In this document: positions 22,954-31,836 of the stretch, piece by piece
How positions within the stretch are numbered: position 1 is the first letter of the stretch
Layout: every line of letters begins with the position of its first letter
Origin: Rhizobium sp. RU36D
Lineage (GTDB): Bacteria > Pseudomonadota > Alphaproteobacteria > Rhizobiales > Rhizobiaceae
Length of the DNA stretch: 64,000 nucleotides
Assembly: GCF_900176345.1 (NCBI RefSeq)
Contig: NZ_FWXU01000015.1
Coordinates: 62,001 to 126,000 of the forward strand
Direction of reading: 5' to 3'
Translations under genes and position numbers: made by a program
Notes under the pieces: model-generated
What the model saw: the letters and a program-made list of their open reading frames with translations, nothing else
Told to the model about the DNA's origin: nothing
Databases searched by the model: none

Positions 22954-24240
22954 ATGCTTCAACGCCATTCGGGACCTTCCATTTTGGCGGTAGCACTGGC
23001 CACCTTTGTCTATGCGAGCGCGGATGTCTCCGCGCAGCAGGGCGAGACGGTTGCTCCCACGCAGCAGGTATCTCCAGGATCACTCCCTGCGCCGACAACG
23101 GATCGCGTGGTGACGCCGGCCAACGCAGACGGCGCTGCGGTCGCTCCGCCTGCGGAACCCCAGGCAATGCCTGCACCGCCTCAGGCCTCGCAGCCTGCCG
23201 CGTCATCAGCTCTGCCCGCCGTACCGCAGACCTCGGCCTCGCCCGCGGCGCCTGCCGATCCGGCTCCCGGTGTGGCGGCGTCCTCTGATGCGGGCGCCCA
23301 GGCTGCTCCTGGCGCCACCCAGGCTCAGGCTCCGGCCTCTCCGGCAGTCACTCTACCGGAAGGCCAGCCCGGTCAGCCGGTGCAGCTTGCGCCGCCGAGC
23401 CAGCAGAGCTTGACCCCGGCGGAAACGCAGCTGCAGCCGATTGCGGATGAACCAAGCGGCATGGAAGCCTTGATCGAGAGCTACGTGCCTGGCCTGTTGC
23501 CGGAGCGGAACGAAAACCTGCCCCATGATCTCTCGCCGATCGGCATGTTCCTGGCTGCAGACTGGGTGGTGAAGGGCGTGATGCTCTCCCTGATTTTCGC
23601 CTCGCTTGTCACCTGGACCGTCTGGATCGCCAAGACGCTGCAACTGACCGGCGCCAAGGCGCGGGCGGCGAAAGGCATCAAGGCCGTCACCACGGCTCGC
23701 TCGCTGGCCGGTGCGCTTGAGGTTCTGGGACAGCGCGGCGGCACGGTGGCATCCATGGTGCGCGTCGCTGCCCACGAAGTCAGACTTTCCGATGCCGCGA
23801 TCGACCATGCAGGCGGCGAGGGCGTGAAGGAGCGCGTCGGTTCTGCGCTGAACCGTATCGAGGTGCGGGCTGGGCGCGGCATGTCGAAGGGCACCGGCGT
23901 GCTTGCCACCATCGGTTCGACCGCTCCTTTCGTCGGCCTGTTCGGCACCGTCTGGGGCATCATGAACTCGTTCATCGGCATCTCGGAATCGCAGACCACC
24001 AATCTTGCCGTCGTTGCGCCCGGCATTGCCGAGGCCTTGCTCGCCACGGCGATCGGCCTCGTGGCCGCTATCCCCGCCGTCATCATATACAACGTGTTCG
24101 CGCGCTCTGTGACCGCCTATCGCCAATCGCTTGCCGATGCGGCGGCCGGCATTGAACGCCTGGTGAGCCGAGACCTGGATTTCCGCAAGATCCCGGTCGA
24201 GGCCCGCAACAACCCCAAGATCAAGCTCGTCACGGAGTGA
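22954..24240 (+). CDS. exbB: ExbB, proton channel subunit of the TonB energiser
   Basis: A 428-residue MotA/TolQ/ExbB protein. A signal-like N terminus (ILAVALATFVYASADVSAQ) is followed by a roughly 150-residue alanine/proline/glutamine-rich periplasmic extension. The conserved part has TM1 near 200-225, TM2 near 310-335 (GSTAPFVGLFGTVWGIMNSF) and TM3 near 355-380 (AEALLATAIGLVAAIPAVIIY). ExbB and ExbD use the proton gradient to drive TonB. AAAGGAG precedes the start, and exbD follows after 4 bases. The long extension is typical of alphaproteobacterial ExbB but is at the long end here. Confidence 0.92.
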   Translation: MLQRHSGPSILAVALATFVYASADVSAQQGETVAPTQQVSPGSLPAPTTDRVVTPANADGAAVAPPAEPQAMPAPPQASQPAASSALPAVPQTSASPAAPADPAPGVAASSDAGAQAAPGATQAQAPASPAVTLPEGQPGQPVQLAPPSQQSLTPAETQLQPIADEPSGMEALIESYVPGLLPERNENLPHDLSPIGMFLAADWVVKGVMLSLIFASLVTWTVWIAKTLQLTGAKARAAKGIKAVTTARSLAGALEVLGQRGGTVASMVRVAAHEVRLSDAAIDHAGGEGVKERVGSALNRIEVRAGRGMSKGTGVLATIGSTAPFVGLFGTVWGIMNSFIGISESQTTNLAVVAPGIAEALLATAIGLVAAIPAVIIYNVFARSVTAYRQSLADAAAGIERLVSRDLDFRKIPVEARNNPKIKLVTE

Positions 24241-24244
24241 GCCC

Positions 24245-24733
24245 ATGGCCGGAGGCATCAGGGAAAATCACGGAGACGACGATCTCGCCGAGAACCACGA
24301 GATCAATGTCACGCCGTTCATCGATGTGATGCTGGTGCTTCTGATCATCTTTATGGTGGCCGCGCCGCTGTCCACCGTGGACATCAATGTCGACTTGCCT
24401 GCCTCTTCCGCCACGCCGGCGAAGCGCCCGGACGAGCCTGTCTACGTTACCCTGCAGGCGGATATGAGCCTGGCGCTCGGCAATGAAACCGTGCAGCGTG
24501 AGATGCTCGGACAGGATCTCGATGCTCTGACCCAGGGCAACAAGGATGCGCGCATCTTCCTGAGGGCTGACAAGGCCGTGGACTACGGCGCCTTCATGGA
24601 GGTCATGAACCTCCTGCGGAACGCGGGATACCTGAAGATCGCGCTTGTCGGCCTGGAGACGCTGCCGCAGCCGCCTGCGGCCGCGGCGCCCGCGTCGGAA
24701 GAGGCTGCACCGGCGACAGGAGCAACGCCATGA
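24245..24733 (+). CDS. exbD: ExbD, TonB energiser subunit
   Basis: A 162-residue ExbD/TolR protein. A short cytoplasmic N terminus leads to one membrane helix INVTPFIDVMLVLLIIFMVAAPL with the proton-carrying Asp27. A periplasmic domain follows (VYVTLQADMSLALGNETV, DARIFLRADKAVDYGAFMEVMNLLRNAGYLKIALVGLE), then an alanine/proline-rich tail. It lies 4 bases after exbB and overlaps tonB by 4 bases, so the three genes are translationally coupled. Confidence 0.93.
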   Translation: MAGGIRENHGDDDLAENHEINVTPFIDVMLVLLIIFMVAAPLSTVDINVDLPASSATPAKRPDEPVYVTLQADMSLALGNETVQREMLGQDLDALTQGNKDARIFLRADKAVDYGAFMEVMNLLRNAGYLKIALVGLETLPQPPAAAAPASEEAAPATGATP

Positions 24734-25719
24734 GCACGTCAGACGGATTTCGGCGCAGCCGGGCGGCCCGGATTGGTGAGGTCGCGTTGTGGTCCTCTGC
24801 CGCTTTGGTGGTGTTTGCCGCCCATGCCTATGCGGTCGCGCTGATGCTTCAGGAACCGGAGGCCGTGATGGCCGACGATTCACCGCCGGCGGCGATCATG
24901 ATCGAGCTGGCACCGGAGCCAGAGGCGGTCATCGTCGAAGAGCAGCAGATAACATCTGACGTCGTGGAGTCCGAAGAGGTCCAGTCGGCGGCGATCGAGC
25001 CGCTGCCGCAACCGATTATGGAGCTTCCGCCGGAGCCGCCGGTCATTCCGCCACCTGAGATGGCCGAACCCGTCATTGAGCCCGATCCGGAACCTGTCAC
25101 TGAAAGCGTGCCGGAGCCGATGCCCGAGCCCTTGATGGAGCTTCCGCCCGAGGCGCCGGTGATCCCGCCGCCAGACATCGCCGAGCCTATCGAGGAGATC
25201 GAGCCGATCGAAGAGCAGGTGACGGCCGCGCTTGAGAATGTCGAGGTGCCGCTGCCGATCATGCGGCCGCCACCGCCGGAGCCACAGAAGGTGCCGGAAA
25301 AGAAGGTCGAGAAGAAAAAGCCGGAAAAGAAGGTAGCGAAGAAGCCGCCACCGCCACCGCCGGCCTCCAAGGCAGCGCAGGTGGCAAAGGCCGAGGTGCA
25401 GCAGTCCAACAGGACGGCGGCGCAGCAGACCAGCGCCGGCCGTGGTAGTTCTATGAAGCCTGCTGATTGGAAAGCAAAAGTATCTGCCCACATTCGCCGT
25501 CGTGTCAAATCTGTTAACAAAAACATTCGTGATTCTGTAACTGTTACGATTAGTTTTTCCTACGACGGTGCAGGAAATATTACCTCGGTTGCGGCCAAAA
25601 GCTCGACTGGAGATTCAGATCTAAACGCAGCGGCAGTATCTATTATACACCGCTCATCGCCGCTGCCCGTACCTCCGAATGGCGGAGGCTCTTTTACTCA
25701 GGCATTCGTATTCAAATAG
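24730..25719 (+). CDS. tonB: TonB energy transducer
   Basis: A 329-residue TonB. An N-terminal membrane helix (about 15-38, VALWSSAALVVFAAHAYAVALML) is followed by a long Pro/Glu-rich and then Lys/Pro-rich spacer (about 50-220) with repeated ELPPE.PVIPPP units. The C-terminal TonB domain (about 240-329) has WKAKVSAHIRRRVK and VTVTISFSYDGAGNIT. It spans the periplasm to push outer-membrane receptors. From about 25440 to the stop base use changes sharply: the 60 bases 25501-25560 contain only 20 G/C, while the upstream gene is strongly G+C-rich. The C-terminal domain may have a different origin from the rest. No TonB-dependent receptor gene is nearby. Confidence 0.9.
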   Translation: MSTSDGFRRSRAARIGEVALWSSAALVVFAAHAYAVALMLQEPEAVMADDSPPAAIMIELAPEPEAVIVEEQQITSDVVESEEVQSAAIEPLPQPIMELPPEPPVIPPPEMAEPVIEPDPEPVTESVPEPMPEPLMELPPEAPVIPPPDIAEPIEEIEPIEEQVTAALENVEVPLPIMRPPPPEPQKVPEKKVEKKKPEKKVAKKPPPPPPASKAAQVAKAEVQQSNRTAAQQTSAGRGSSMKPADWKAKVSAHIRRRVKSVNKNIRDSVTVTISFSYDGAGNITSVAAKSSTGDSDLNAAAVSIIHRSSPLPVPPNGGGSFTQAFVFK

Positions 25720-25861
25720 CACTCGTATTTATCAAAGGCATAAATGACGCTCACGTTTCCTCTTAGAAAGTTAAAATTGTGATCAAGGCGCGGCGACTTA
25801 GGTCAACATGTACATTCGCGTCAACCGCATGTAGACCTTCCAAGAATGAGGCCGCTTCAGT

Positions 25862-27421
25862 TCAAGCCATCATAAGCCGTTCGACTGCGGCCAAGACCGC
25901 CGCCATTGTCTGCCCGGCATCTACCTCATGCCAAGTCAGGTCGGCGATATCCTTTTGCAACTGCTTCTCCAGCACATCCACCGTTGCATCCGAGGCGCCC
26001 TGCGGCCGAGCCAGTATCCTTCGGCGTAGGGTCTCGGGATCGGCCTTCAGCCACACCCCATCAAACGAAGCCCCGGCCTCGCGGGCAACTCTCTGGATTT
26101 CCGCACGCTCTTGCGGCCGGTCAAAGACGGCGTTGACGATGACTGTACCGCCGCTGGTGAGCAGGCTGCGTGCCTTGTCGCGCATCAGCGCGTAGACCTT
26201 GGCAGAGACGTCAGGCTGATAGGCTTCCAGCGGCAGACGCGTGGAGAGTTCGGTGGCGTATAGCGCCTTGCGAAGGCGGTCGCTTTCGAGAATGCGGGCG
26301 CCTGGCGGCTGGCCGATCCGGGGCACCAGGGCTTCGGCTAGGGTCGATTTGCCCGTGCCGCTGAAGCCGCCGATGGCGATCAGCCGGGGCTGTGATGGCT
26401 TCAGGAGATCCGCCGCAAAATCGAAATAGGCCTTCGCAGCTTTGGTCATCCGGCCGTCGGTATCGGCCATTTCTTCGATTTGCGTGCCCGTCACATGGGC
26501 GCGGACGGCGGCTCGCACGGCCATGAAGAGGGGCAGAAGGCCAAAGCCGGCGTCATCGCCGGTCTGGTCGAGATAGCGGTTCATGGCGAGATTGGCGAGA
26601 TCCGGCAAGCCGCGATGCCACAGGTCCATCAGCAGAAAGGCGAGGTCGTAGAGCACATCGACCGTTGCGATCTGGTCGTTGAAGTCGATGCAGTCGAACA
26701 GCCGCGGCCCGCCGTCGCTCCTATAGATATTGCGCAGGTGCAGGTCGCCGTGACAGAGGCGAACATGCCCTTCGGCTTCGCGGCGGTCGAGAAGGCCGAC
26801 ATGGGTGCGCCAGGCGTCGCGGAAGGCTGAGGTCAGATCAGCCAGTTTTCCAGGTTCGAAAACATGGCTGGTGGCAAAGCCCGCTTCGTTGATATCTAGC
26901 ACGCCGGCGATATTGGCGGAGCCGCTGCATGTGTGCAGCACAGGCGCCTTCGCGTGGAAGTCGGCGATGATATGGGCCGTCTGCTCCATGAGCGCAGGTG
27001 TCAGCCGTCCCTCGTCGGCCATGCGGTCGAACAGGTCGTGCTGCGAGAACCGCGCCATTTCCACGACGACATCGACAGGTTCTCCTGCGCCATCGAAGAC
27101 AAGGCTGCCATCCGGCTGCCGGGTTATCCGGCGAATGCCGAGATAGAGATCGGGTGTCGCGCGGCTATTAAGTTCCACTTCCCGCAGGCTGAGCTTGTGG
27201 CGCAGCTCATAGGTGGAGAAATCGACATAGGGCAGCTTGATGGCGCGCTTCAGCTTGAATGCCCGGTCGCCGACCAGGAAGACGACGGAGATATGGGTTT
27301 CGATGATCCTCACGGTGCCGGTCTGGCCATAGCTTGCCGCCTGGCTCAGGAAAGCGATCGCCTCAGACTGATCGTGAATATCCAATGCTACGCCCCCGCC
27401 ACCATCTATCGTCATCCTCAC
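25862..27421 (-). CDS. Fusion of an aminoglycoside-phosphotransferase-like domain and a P-loop kinase
   Basis: A 519-residue bifunctional protein. Residues about 20-330 form an APH/choline-kinase-like domain with the catalytic HGDLHLRNI (HxDxxxxN) and the metal motif FDCIDFND. Residues about 345-519 form a P-loop kinase with Walker A GGFSGTGKST, similar to the AAA/Zeta-toxin-like small-molecule kinases. The architecture is widespread in Alphaproteobacteria under the name AAA family ATPase, with no established substrate. It stands alone: tonB converges on it from the left, and amaB lies about 110 bp to the right on the same strand. No signal peptide. Confidence 0.8.
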   Translation of the reverse strand: MRMTIDGGGGVALDIHDQSEAIAFLSQAASYGQTGTVRIIETHISVVFLVGDRAFKLKRAIKLPYVDFSTYELRHKLSLREVELNSRATPDLYLGIRRITRQPDGSLVFDGAGEPVDVVVEMARFSQHDLFDRMADEGRLTPALMEQTAHIIADFHAKAPVLHTCSGSANIAGVLDINEAGFATSHVFEPGKLADLTSAFRDAWRTHVGLLDRREAEGHVRLCHGDLHLRNIYRSDGGPRLFDCIDFNDQIATVDVLYDLAFLLMDLWHRGLPDLANLAMNRYLDQTGDDAGFGLLPLFMAVRAAVRAHVTGTQIEEMADTDGRMTKAAKAYFDFAADLLKPSQPRLIAIGGFSGTGKSTLAEALVPRIGQPPGARILESDRLRKALYATELSTRLPLEAYQPDVSAKVYALMRDKARSLLTSGGTVIVNAVFDRPQERAEIQRVAREAGASFDGVWLKADPETLRRRILARPQGASDATVDVLEKQLQKDIADLTWHEVDAGQTMAAVLAAVERLMMA

Positions 27422-27530
27422 CGATTTCCATCATGCGGACCAGTAGGACCTTGGTCCATGCCATGACGCAAATCGCCGCGCCTGCGGTGTGGCAGACACG
27501 GCGATCAAAGCACGTTACAGATGACGAGGG

Positions 27531-29072
27531 TTAGCCGACGTCGAACTTCACGCCTTGGGCGAGCGGCAGGGTGCGGCCGTAATTGATGGTGTTGGTGGCG
27601 CGGCGCATATAGGCCTTCCAGGAATCCGATCCGGATTCGCGGCCGCCGCCGGTTTCCTTCTCGCCGCCAAACGCGCCGCCAATTTCGGCGCCGGAGGGGC
27701 CGATATTGACATTGGCGATGCCGCAGTCCGAGCCGCGCGGTGACACGAAGGTTTCGGCCTCGCGCATGTCATTGGTGAAGATCGACGACGACAGGCCTTG
27801 CGGCACGTCGTTGTTCAGAGCCAAAGCCTCGTCGAAGTCCTTGTATTTCACCACATAGAGGATCGGGGCGAAGGTTTCGTCGCAGACGGGACCGACCTGA
27901 CCCGGCATCTCGACAATGGCGGGCCGCACGTAATAGGCGTCGCCGGCTTCGTCCCTGGACAGGCGCTCGCCGCCCGAAACTTTGCCGCCATGGGTCTTGG
28001 CTTCGTCCAGGGCTTTCTGCATGCGGGCATAGGCGCCGCCGTCGATCAGCGGACCGACCAGGGTCGAGGCCTCCAGCGGATTGCCGACGCTGACCGAGCC
28101 ATAGGCCTTGATCAGGCGCGGCACGAGCGTGTCGTAGACGCTTTCATGGACGAAGAGACGGCGCAGCGTGGTGCAGCGCTGGCCGGCCGTGCCCATGGCA
28201 GCGAAGGCCACGCCGCGCAAGGTGAGGTCAAGGTCGGCAGTCGGTGTGACGATAGCGGCGTTGTTGCCGCCGAGTTCCAGGATCGCGCGGCCAAAGCGGG
28301 CGGCAAGGCGCGGACCCACGGTACGACCCATGGCCGTGGAGCCGGTGGCCGAGACGAGCGGAACCTTGGGATGATCGACCAGGGCTTCGCCGATGGCGCG
28401 GCCACCGATCAGCAGCACCGAGAGATTATCAGGGGCCGTGCCGCCTTCGGCCTTGAAGCGGGCGATTGCCTTTTCCATGATAGCCTGGGTCGCGATGGCC
28501 GTCAGCGGCGTCTTCTCAGACGGCTTCCATACCGTCGAATTGCCGCAGACCAGTGCCAGCGCCGCATTCCAGGACCAGACGGCGACCGGGAAATTGAAGG
28601 CGGAGATGATGCCGGTCACGCCCAGGGGGTGCCAGCTTTCCATCATCCGGTGTTCAGAACGCTCGGTCGCGATCGTCAGGCCATAGAGCTGGCGTGACAG
28701 GCCAACCGCGAAATCGCAGATGTCGATCATCTCCTGCACCTCGCCGAGGCCTTCGGAAACGATCTTGCCGACTTCGATCGATACCAGCTTGCCGAGGGCC
28801 GTCTTGGCGGCGCGCAGCTCCTCGCCCAGCAGGCGGATCAGTTCGCCGCGCTTCGGCGCCGGTACCAGGCGCCATTCGAGGAAAGCGGCATGGGCCTTGT
28901 CGATTGCGGCTTTCGCATCACCCTCGGAAATTTCGGCGATCTTGCCGATGACCTCGCCATTGATGGGCGAGCGCACCTCAAGCGTGCCGCCGGTCAAGCT
29001 TTCCTTGGAAACGCCGAGCGAGCTGAGGATGGTGCTCACTTCCGCGGCGAGATTGAGATTGGCGAGGGTCAT
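27531..29072 (-). CDS. amaB: 2-aminoadipate-6-semialdehyde (piperideine-6-carboxylate) dehydrogenase, ALDH7 type
   Basis: A 513-residue aldehyde dehydrogenase of the ALDH7/AmaB type. It has the catalytic Cys in GTAGQRCTTLRRLF, the general-base Glu in LELGGNN, and the family-specific GGESGSDSWKAYMRRATNTINYG-like C terminus (here starting GGGRESGSDS). It oxidises 2-aminoadipate semialdehyde to 2-aminoadipate in lysine and pipecolate breakdown. The start at 29072 follows GGAAAG; the frame continues 42 codons upstream but without a ribosome site. It lies 74 bp downstream of amaA on the same strand, so the two are an operon. The fusion protein at 31837 may feed the same semialdehyde. Confidence 0.85.
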   Translation of the reverse strand: MTLANLNLAAEVSTILSSLGVSKESLTGGTLEVRSPINGEVIGKIAEISEGDAKAAIDKAHAAFLEWRLVPAPKRGELIRLLGEELRAAKTALGKLVSIEVGKIVSEGLGEVQEMIDICDFAVGLSRQLYGLTIATERSEHRMMESWHPLGVTGIISAFNFPVAVWSWNAALALVCGNSTVWKPSEKTPLTAIATQAIMEKAIARFKAEGGTAPDNLSVLLIGGRAIGEALVDHPKVPLVSATGSTAMGRTVGPRLAARFGRAILELGGNNAAIVTPTADLDLTLRGVAFAAMGTAGQRCTTLRRLFVHESVYDTLVPRLIKAYGSVSVGNPLEASTLVGPLIDGGAYARMQKALDEAKTHGGKVSGGERLSRDEAGDAYYVRPAIVEMPGQVGPVCDETFAPILYVVKYKDFDEALALNNDVPQGLSSSIFTNDMREAETFVSPRGSDCGIANVNIGPSGAEIGGAFGGEKETGGGRESGSDSWKAYMRRATNTINYGRTLPLAQGVKFDVG

Positions 29073-29146
29073 GATCGTCTTTCCGTTTCGTGGCTGGTCG
29101 TTCGCGGGACAAAACCGTGTTCCGGCATCCCGAATATAAGTCTGCT

Positions 29147-30430
29147 TTACAATCTTGCGCCGGCGAAATGCGCAATGGCGGCTCCGGCCTCGTACCATGC
29201 TTCCTTGGCTGTGCGGAAGGGCGGCGCCTTAGGATCGGTGACGGGAAGAGGCAGTTCTTCCTCAGAGATTTGGCCGAGGATATGTCTCGCCAGCACCTTG
29301 CCGAACACGGTGCCCGGGGCGATGCCGCGTCCATTGTATCCGGAAAAACCGATTGCCGCCGGGCCGAACTTATGGAAGCGCGGCAAGGCATTGTCGGTCA
29401 TGCCGATCTGGCCGTACCATTCGGTTTCGAAGTCGATGTCGGCAAGCTCGGGTAAGAGCTTGGCGAGGGCGCGCCGCGCCCAGGCCTCGTGGATCGTCGC
29501 TCCGGGGCCGCGCAAGGCACCGACGCTGCCAAAAACCAGCCGGCCGCGGGCGTCCATGCGGAAAGACGACAGGATCTCCACCGTATCCCAGCAGCCTTCC
29601 AGGCCCGGTAGGATCTTGCGGCGCTGATCGTCGGTCAGCGGGACGGTCGCGAAGTTGAAATAGGGTAGGTGCACCTGTTCTTCCCTGACGGTCTGCCAGG
29701 GGCCGTGGCTATAGGCGTCGGTGGCGACGATCAGCCAGTCGGCCGAGACGGTGCCTTCCGTCGTGTCGATCGTCCAGCGGGTGCCGTTGCGGGCGGCCGC
29801 GGTGACGGCGCTGCCGGTATGCAGCGTTGCGCCGGCAGACAGGGCAGCATGGGCAAGGCCGCGCGCATAGGCCAGCGGCTGCAGCGTGCCCGCACGCCGG
29901 TCGAGCAGCGCGCCCTGATACGCCGATGTCCCGATCCGTGCCTCAGCCTCGGCAGCCGAAAGCAGTTCCACCGGAGCGCCGCGGCGTTGCCATTGCTCGG
30001 CGCGCGCTTCGATCTCCTTGCGACCGCTATCGCCAACCGCGCAATGCAAGGTGCCGTTCTTCGTGAGTTCGCAAGCGATCTGGTGCTTCTCGATGATCTC
30101 CATCACGGCTCTGGGGCCATTGCCGAGCAGGTCGAGCAGGCGCTCCCCGTGCACAGGACCTAGTTCTCCCGGCAGGTCATCCGGCATGACCCACATGCCG
30201 GCATTGATGAGGCCGACATTGCGACCCGCGCCGCCGAAGCCGATTTCCTTTGCCTCCAGCACCACGACACGGGTTCCGGCCTCCGCCAAATGCAAGGCAG
30301 CCGACAGGCCGGTATATCCGCCACCTACGATCACCACATCAGCCTCGATTTTGCCCGCCAACGGCTGGGTTTGCGGTGCCGGTGGGGCGGTCTTTTCCCA
30401 AAGTCCGTGCGTGCGAGGATCGTTCAGCAT
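29147..30430 (-). CDS. amaA: FAD-dependent oxidoreductase, probable L-pipecolate oxidase
   Basis: A 427-residue DAO-family flavoenzyme. The FAD-binding dinucleotide motif VVIVGGGYTGLSAALHLAEAG is at about 32-52, followed by EAKEIGFGGAGRNVGLINAGMW; the C-terminal FAD motif is GFSGYNGRGIAPGTVFG. It matches the AmaA-type L-pipecolate oxidase that gives piperideine-6-carboxylate, in equilibrium with the semialdehyde used by AmaB. A gamma-glutamylputrescine oxidase-like alternative (same family) cannot be excluded by eye, but the amaB neighbour favours pipecolate. The start at 30430 was chosen over 30484 because the family N terminus begins there. Confidence 0.75.
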   Translation of the reverse strand: MLNDPRTHGLWEKTAPPAPQTQPLAGKIEADVVIVGGGYTGLSAALHLAEAGTRVVVLEAKEIGFGGAGRNVGLINAGMWVMPDDLPGELGPVHGERLLDLLGNGPRAVMEIIEKHQIACELTKNGTLHCAVGDSGRKEIEARAEQWQRRGAPVELLSAAEAEARIGTSAYQGALLDRRAGTLQPLAYARGLAHAALSAGATLHTGSAVTAAARNGTRWTIDTTEGTVSADWLIVATDAYSHGPWQTVREEQVHLPYFNFATVPLTDDQRRKILPGLEGCWDTVEILSSFRMDARGRLVFGSVGALRGPGATIHEAWARRALAKLLPELADIDFETEWYGQIGMTDNALPRFHKFGPAAIGFSGYNGRGIAPGTVFGKVLARHILGQISEEELPLPVTDPKAPPFRTAKEAWYEAGAAIAHFAGARL

Positions 30431-30620
30431 GTGGATCGTCCAGATAGCGTGACGCGGCACGAGCGCGCCGCCGGGGCATTGCATGCGGTTCGACAGGCCC
30501 GTCCGCCGGGTTATAACAGACGCCAGTCATTCCAAATTGTACAATGCTGCAAACCTTAGCGCGTGATTTTGCAGCCATCTAGCGATAATAACTCAAGAGT
30601 TCATTCATTGGAGGCATAAC

Positions 30621-31526
30621 ATGCTGCCGGCCCGGCGCTTCCTACCGTCGCTTTCCCTGCTTGCCGCCTTCGAGGCGGCCGCCCGCACCGGCAGCATAAC
30701 CGCGGCCGCACGCGAGCTGCATCTGACCCAGAGCGCCGTCAGCCGGCAGATCAAGGCCCTGGAGGACCAGCTTGGCGTGGAGCTCTTTATTCGCGAGCGC
30801 CAGACGATCCGGTTGACTGTAGCGGGGGACGGCTATGCGCGCGAAATCCGCGAGGCGTTGCGGCGTATTTCCAGCGCCTCGCTCAATCTCAGGGCCAATC
30901 CTCATGGCGGCACCCTGAACCTGGCAATTCTGCCGACCTTCGGCGCCCGTTGGCTGGCACCGCGGCTCGGGCGGTTCCTGTCGCAGAATGCCGGCATCAC
31001 CATCAATCTGGTCACCCGGATTGCGCCGTTTGATTTTCGCCTCGATGCCATCGATGCGGCGATTCATTTCGGCCAGGCTGTGTGGCCCGGGGCAGACCTG
31101 GAATTCCTGATGACGGAAACGACGGTGCCGGCCTGCAGCTCCGCCTTCAAGCAGGCGCACCATATCGAAGAACCGGCCGATGTGCTGAAAGCGCCTCTCC
31201 TGCATCTGACGACCAGGCCGGACGCCTGGGAAAAATGGCTGCGGCAGAACGGTGTGGAGTTCGACAGCGTTCACGGCATGCTGTTCGACCAGTTCGCGAC
31301 GGCAGCGCAGGCCGCGATTGCAGGCCTTGGCGTGGCCCTCTTGCCGGTGTTCCTGATCCAGGAGGAGTTGCAGCGCGGCGAGCTGGTGGCCGCGATTGAT
31401 CGGGAAATTGAAAGCGCGGAGCGATACTATCTTGCCTATCCACGCGAGCGCGCCAGCTATCCGCCACTTGCGGCCTTCCGCGAGTGGATCGTTCGCGAGG
31501 CGCGATCAGGCCGCGATTTACCGTGA
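30621..31526 (+). CDS. LysR-type regulator (GcvA-like) of the amaAB region
   Basis: A 301-residue LysR with a GcvA-like HTH (FLPSLSLLAAFEAAARTGSITAAARELHLTQSAVSRQIKALEDQLG, within 8-53) and a substrate domain with the GcvA-type segments NLAILPTFGARWLAPRLGRF and AAIHFG. It is divergent from amaA, 190 bp apart, and so probably controls the amaAB operon and itself. The start follows GGAGG. Its effector would be an amino acid such as lysine or pipecolate (inference). Confidence 0.85.
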   Translation: MLPARRFLPSLSLLAAFEAAARTGSITAAARELHLTQSAVSRQIKALEDQLGVELFIRERQTIRLTVAGDGYAREIREALRRISSASLNLRANPHGGTLNLAILPTFGARWLAPRLGRFLSQNAGITINLVTRIAPFDFRLDAIDAAIHFGQAVWPGADLEFLMTETTVPACSSAFKQAHHIEEPADVLKAPLLHLTTRPDAWEKWLRQNGVEFDSVHGMLFDQFATAAQAAIAGLGVALLPVFLIQEELQRGELVAAIDREIESAERYYLAYPRERASYPPLAAFREWIVREARSGRDLP

Positions 31527-31590
31527 ACGGACTTGCAAGCACGGCCTGCAATCGGTCAAATACACCAGCAGCATTTCTCAGGACATGACC

Positions 31591-31827
31591 ATGAAACCGA
31601 TCTTCATCCAGCTTCAATGCGTACCCGGCAAGGCCTATGAAGTGGCAGACGCGATTTACAAGACGGAACTGGTGTCCGAACTCTATTCCACCTCGGGGGA
31701 ATACGACCTGCTTTTGAAGGCCTATGTCGAAGACGAGCAGGATATCGGCCGGTTCGTCAATGAACACATTGCCTGCCTGCCCGGCATCGTCCGCTCGCTG
31801 ACGACAATGACCTTCAAGGCCTTCTGA
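31591..31827 (+). CDS. Stand-alone Lrp/AsnC effector-binding (RAM) domain protein
   Basis: A 78-residue protein consisting only of the Lrp/AsnC C-terminal RAM fold: MKPIFIQLQCVPGKAYEVADAIYKTE, STSGEYDLLLKAYVEDEQDIGRFVNEHIACLPGIVRSLTTMTFKAF. It lacks a DNA-binding domain, so it can act only by amino-acid binding or by mixing with a full-length Lrp-type regulator. The start at 31591 has AGG eight bases upstream; the ATG two codons earlier is too close to it. It sits between the LysR gene and the convergent fusion gene in the lysine region. Confidence 0.8.
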   Translation: MKPIFIQLQCVPGKAYEVADAIYKTELVSELYSTSGEYDLLLKAYVEDEQDIGRFVNEHIACLPGIVRSLTTMTFKAF

Positions 31828-31836
31828 GCCAGGCTC

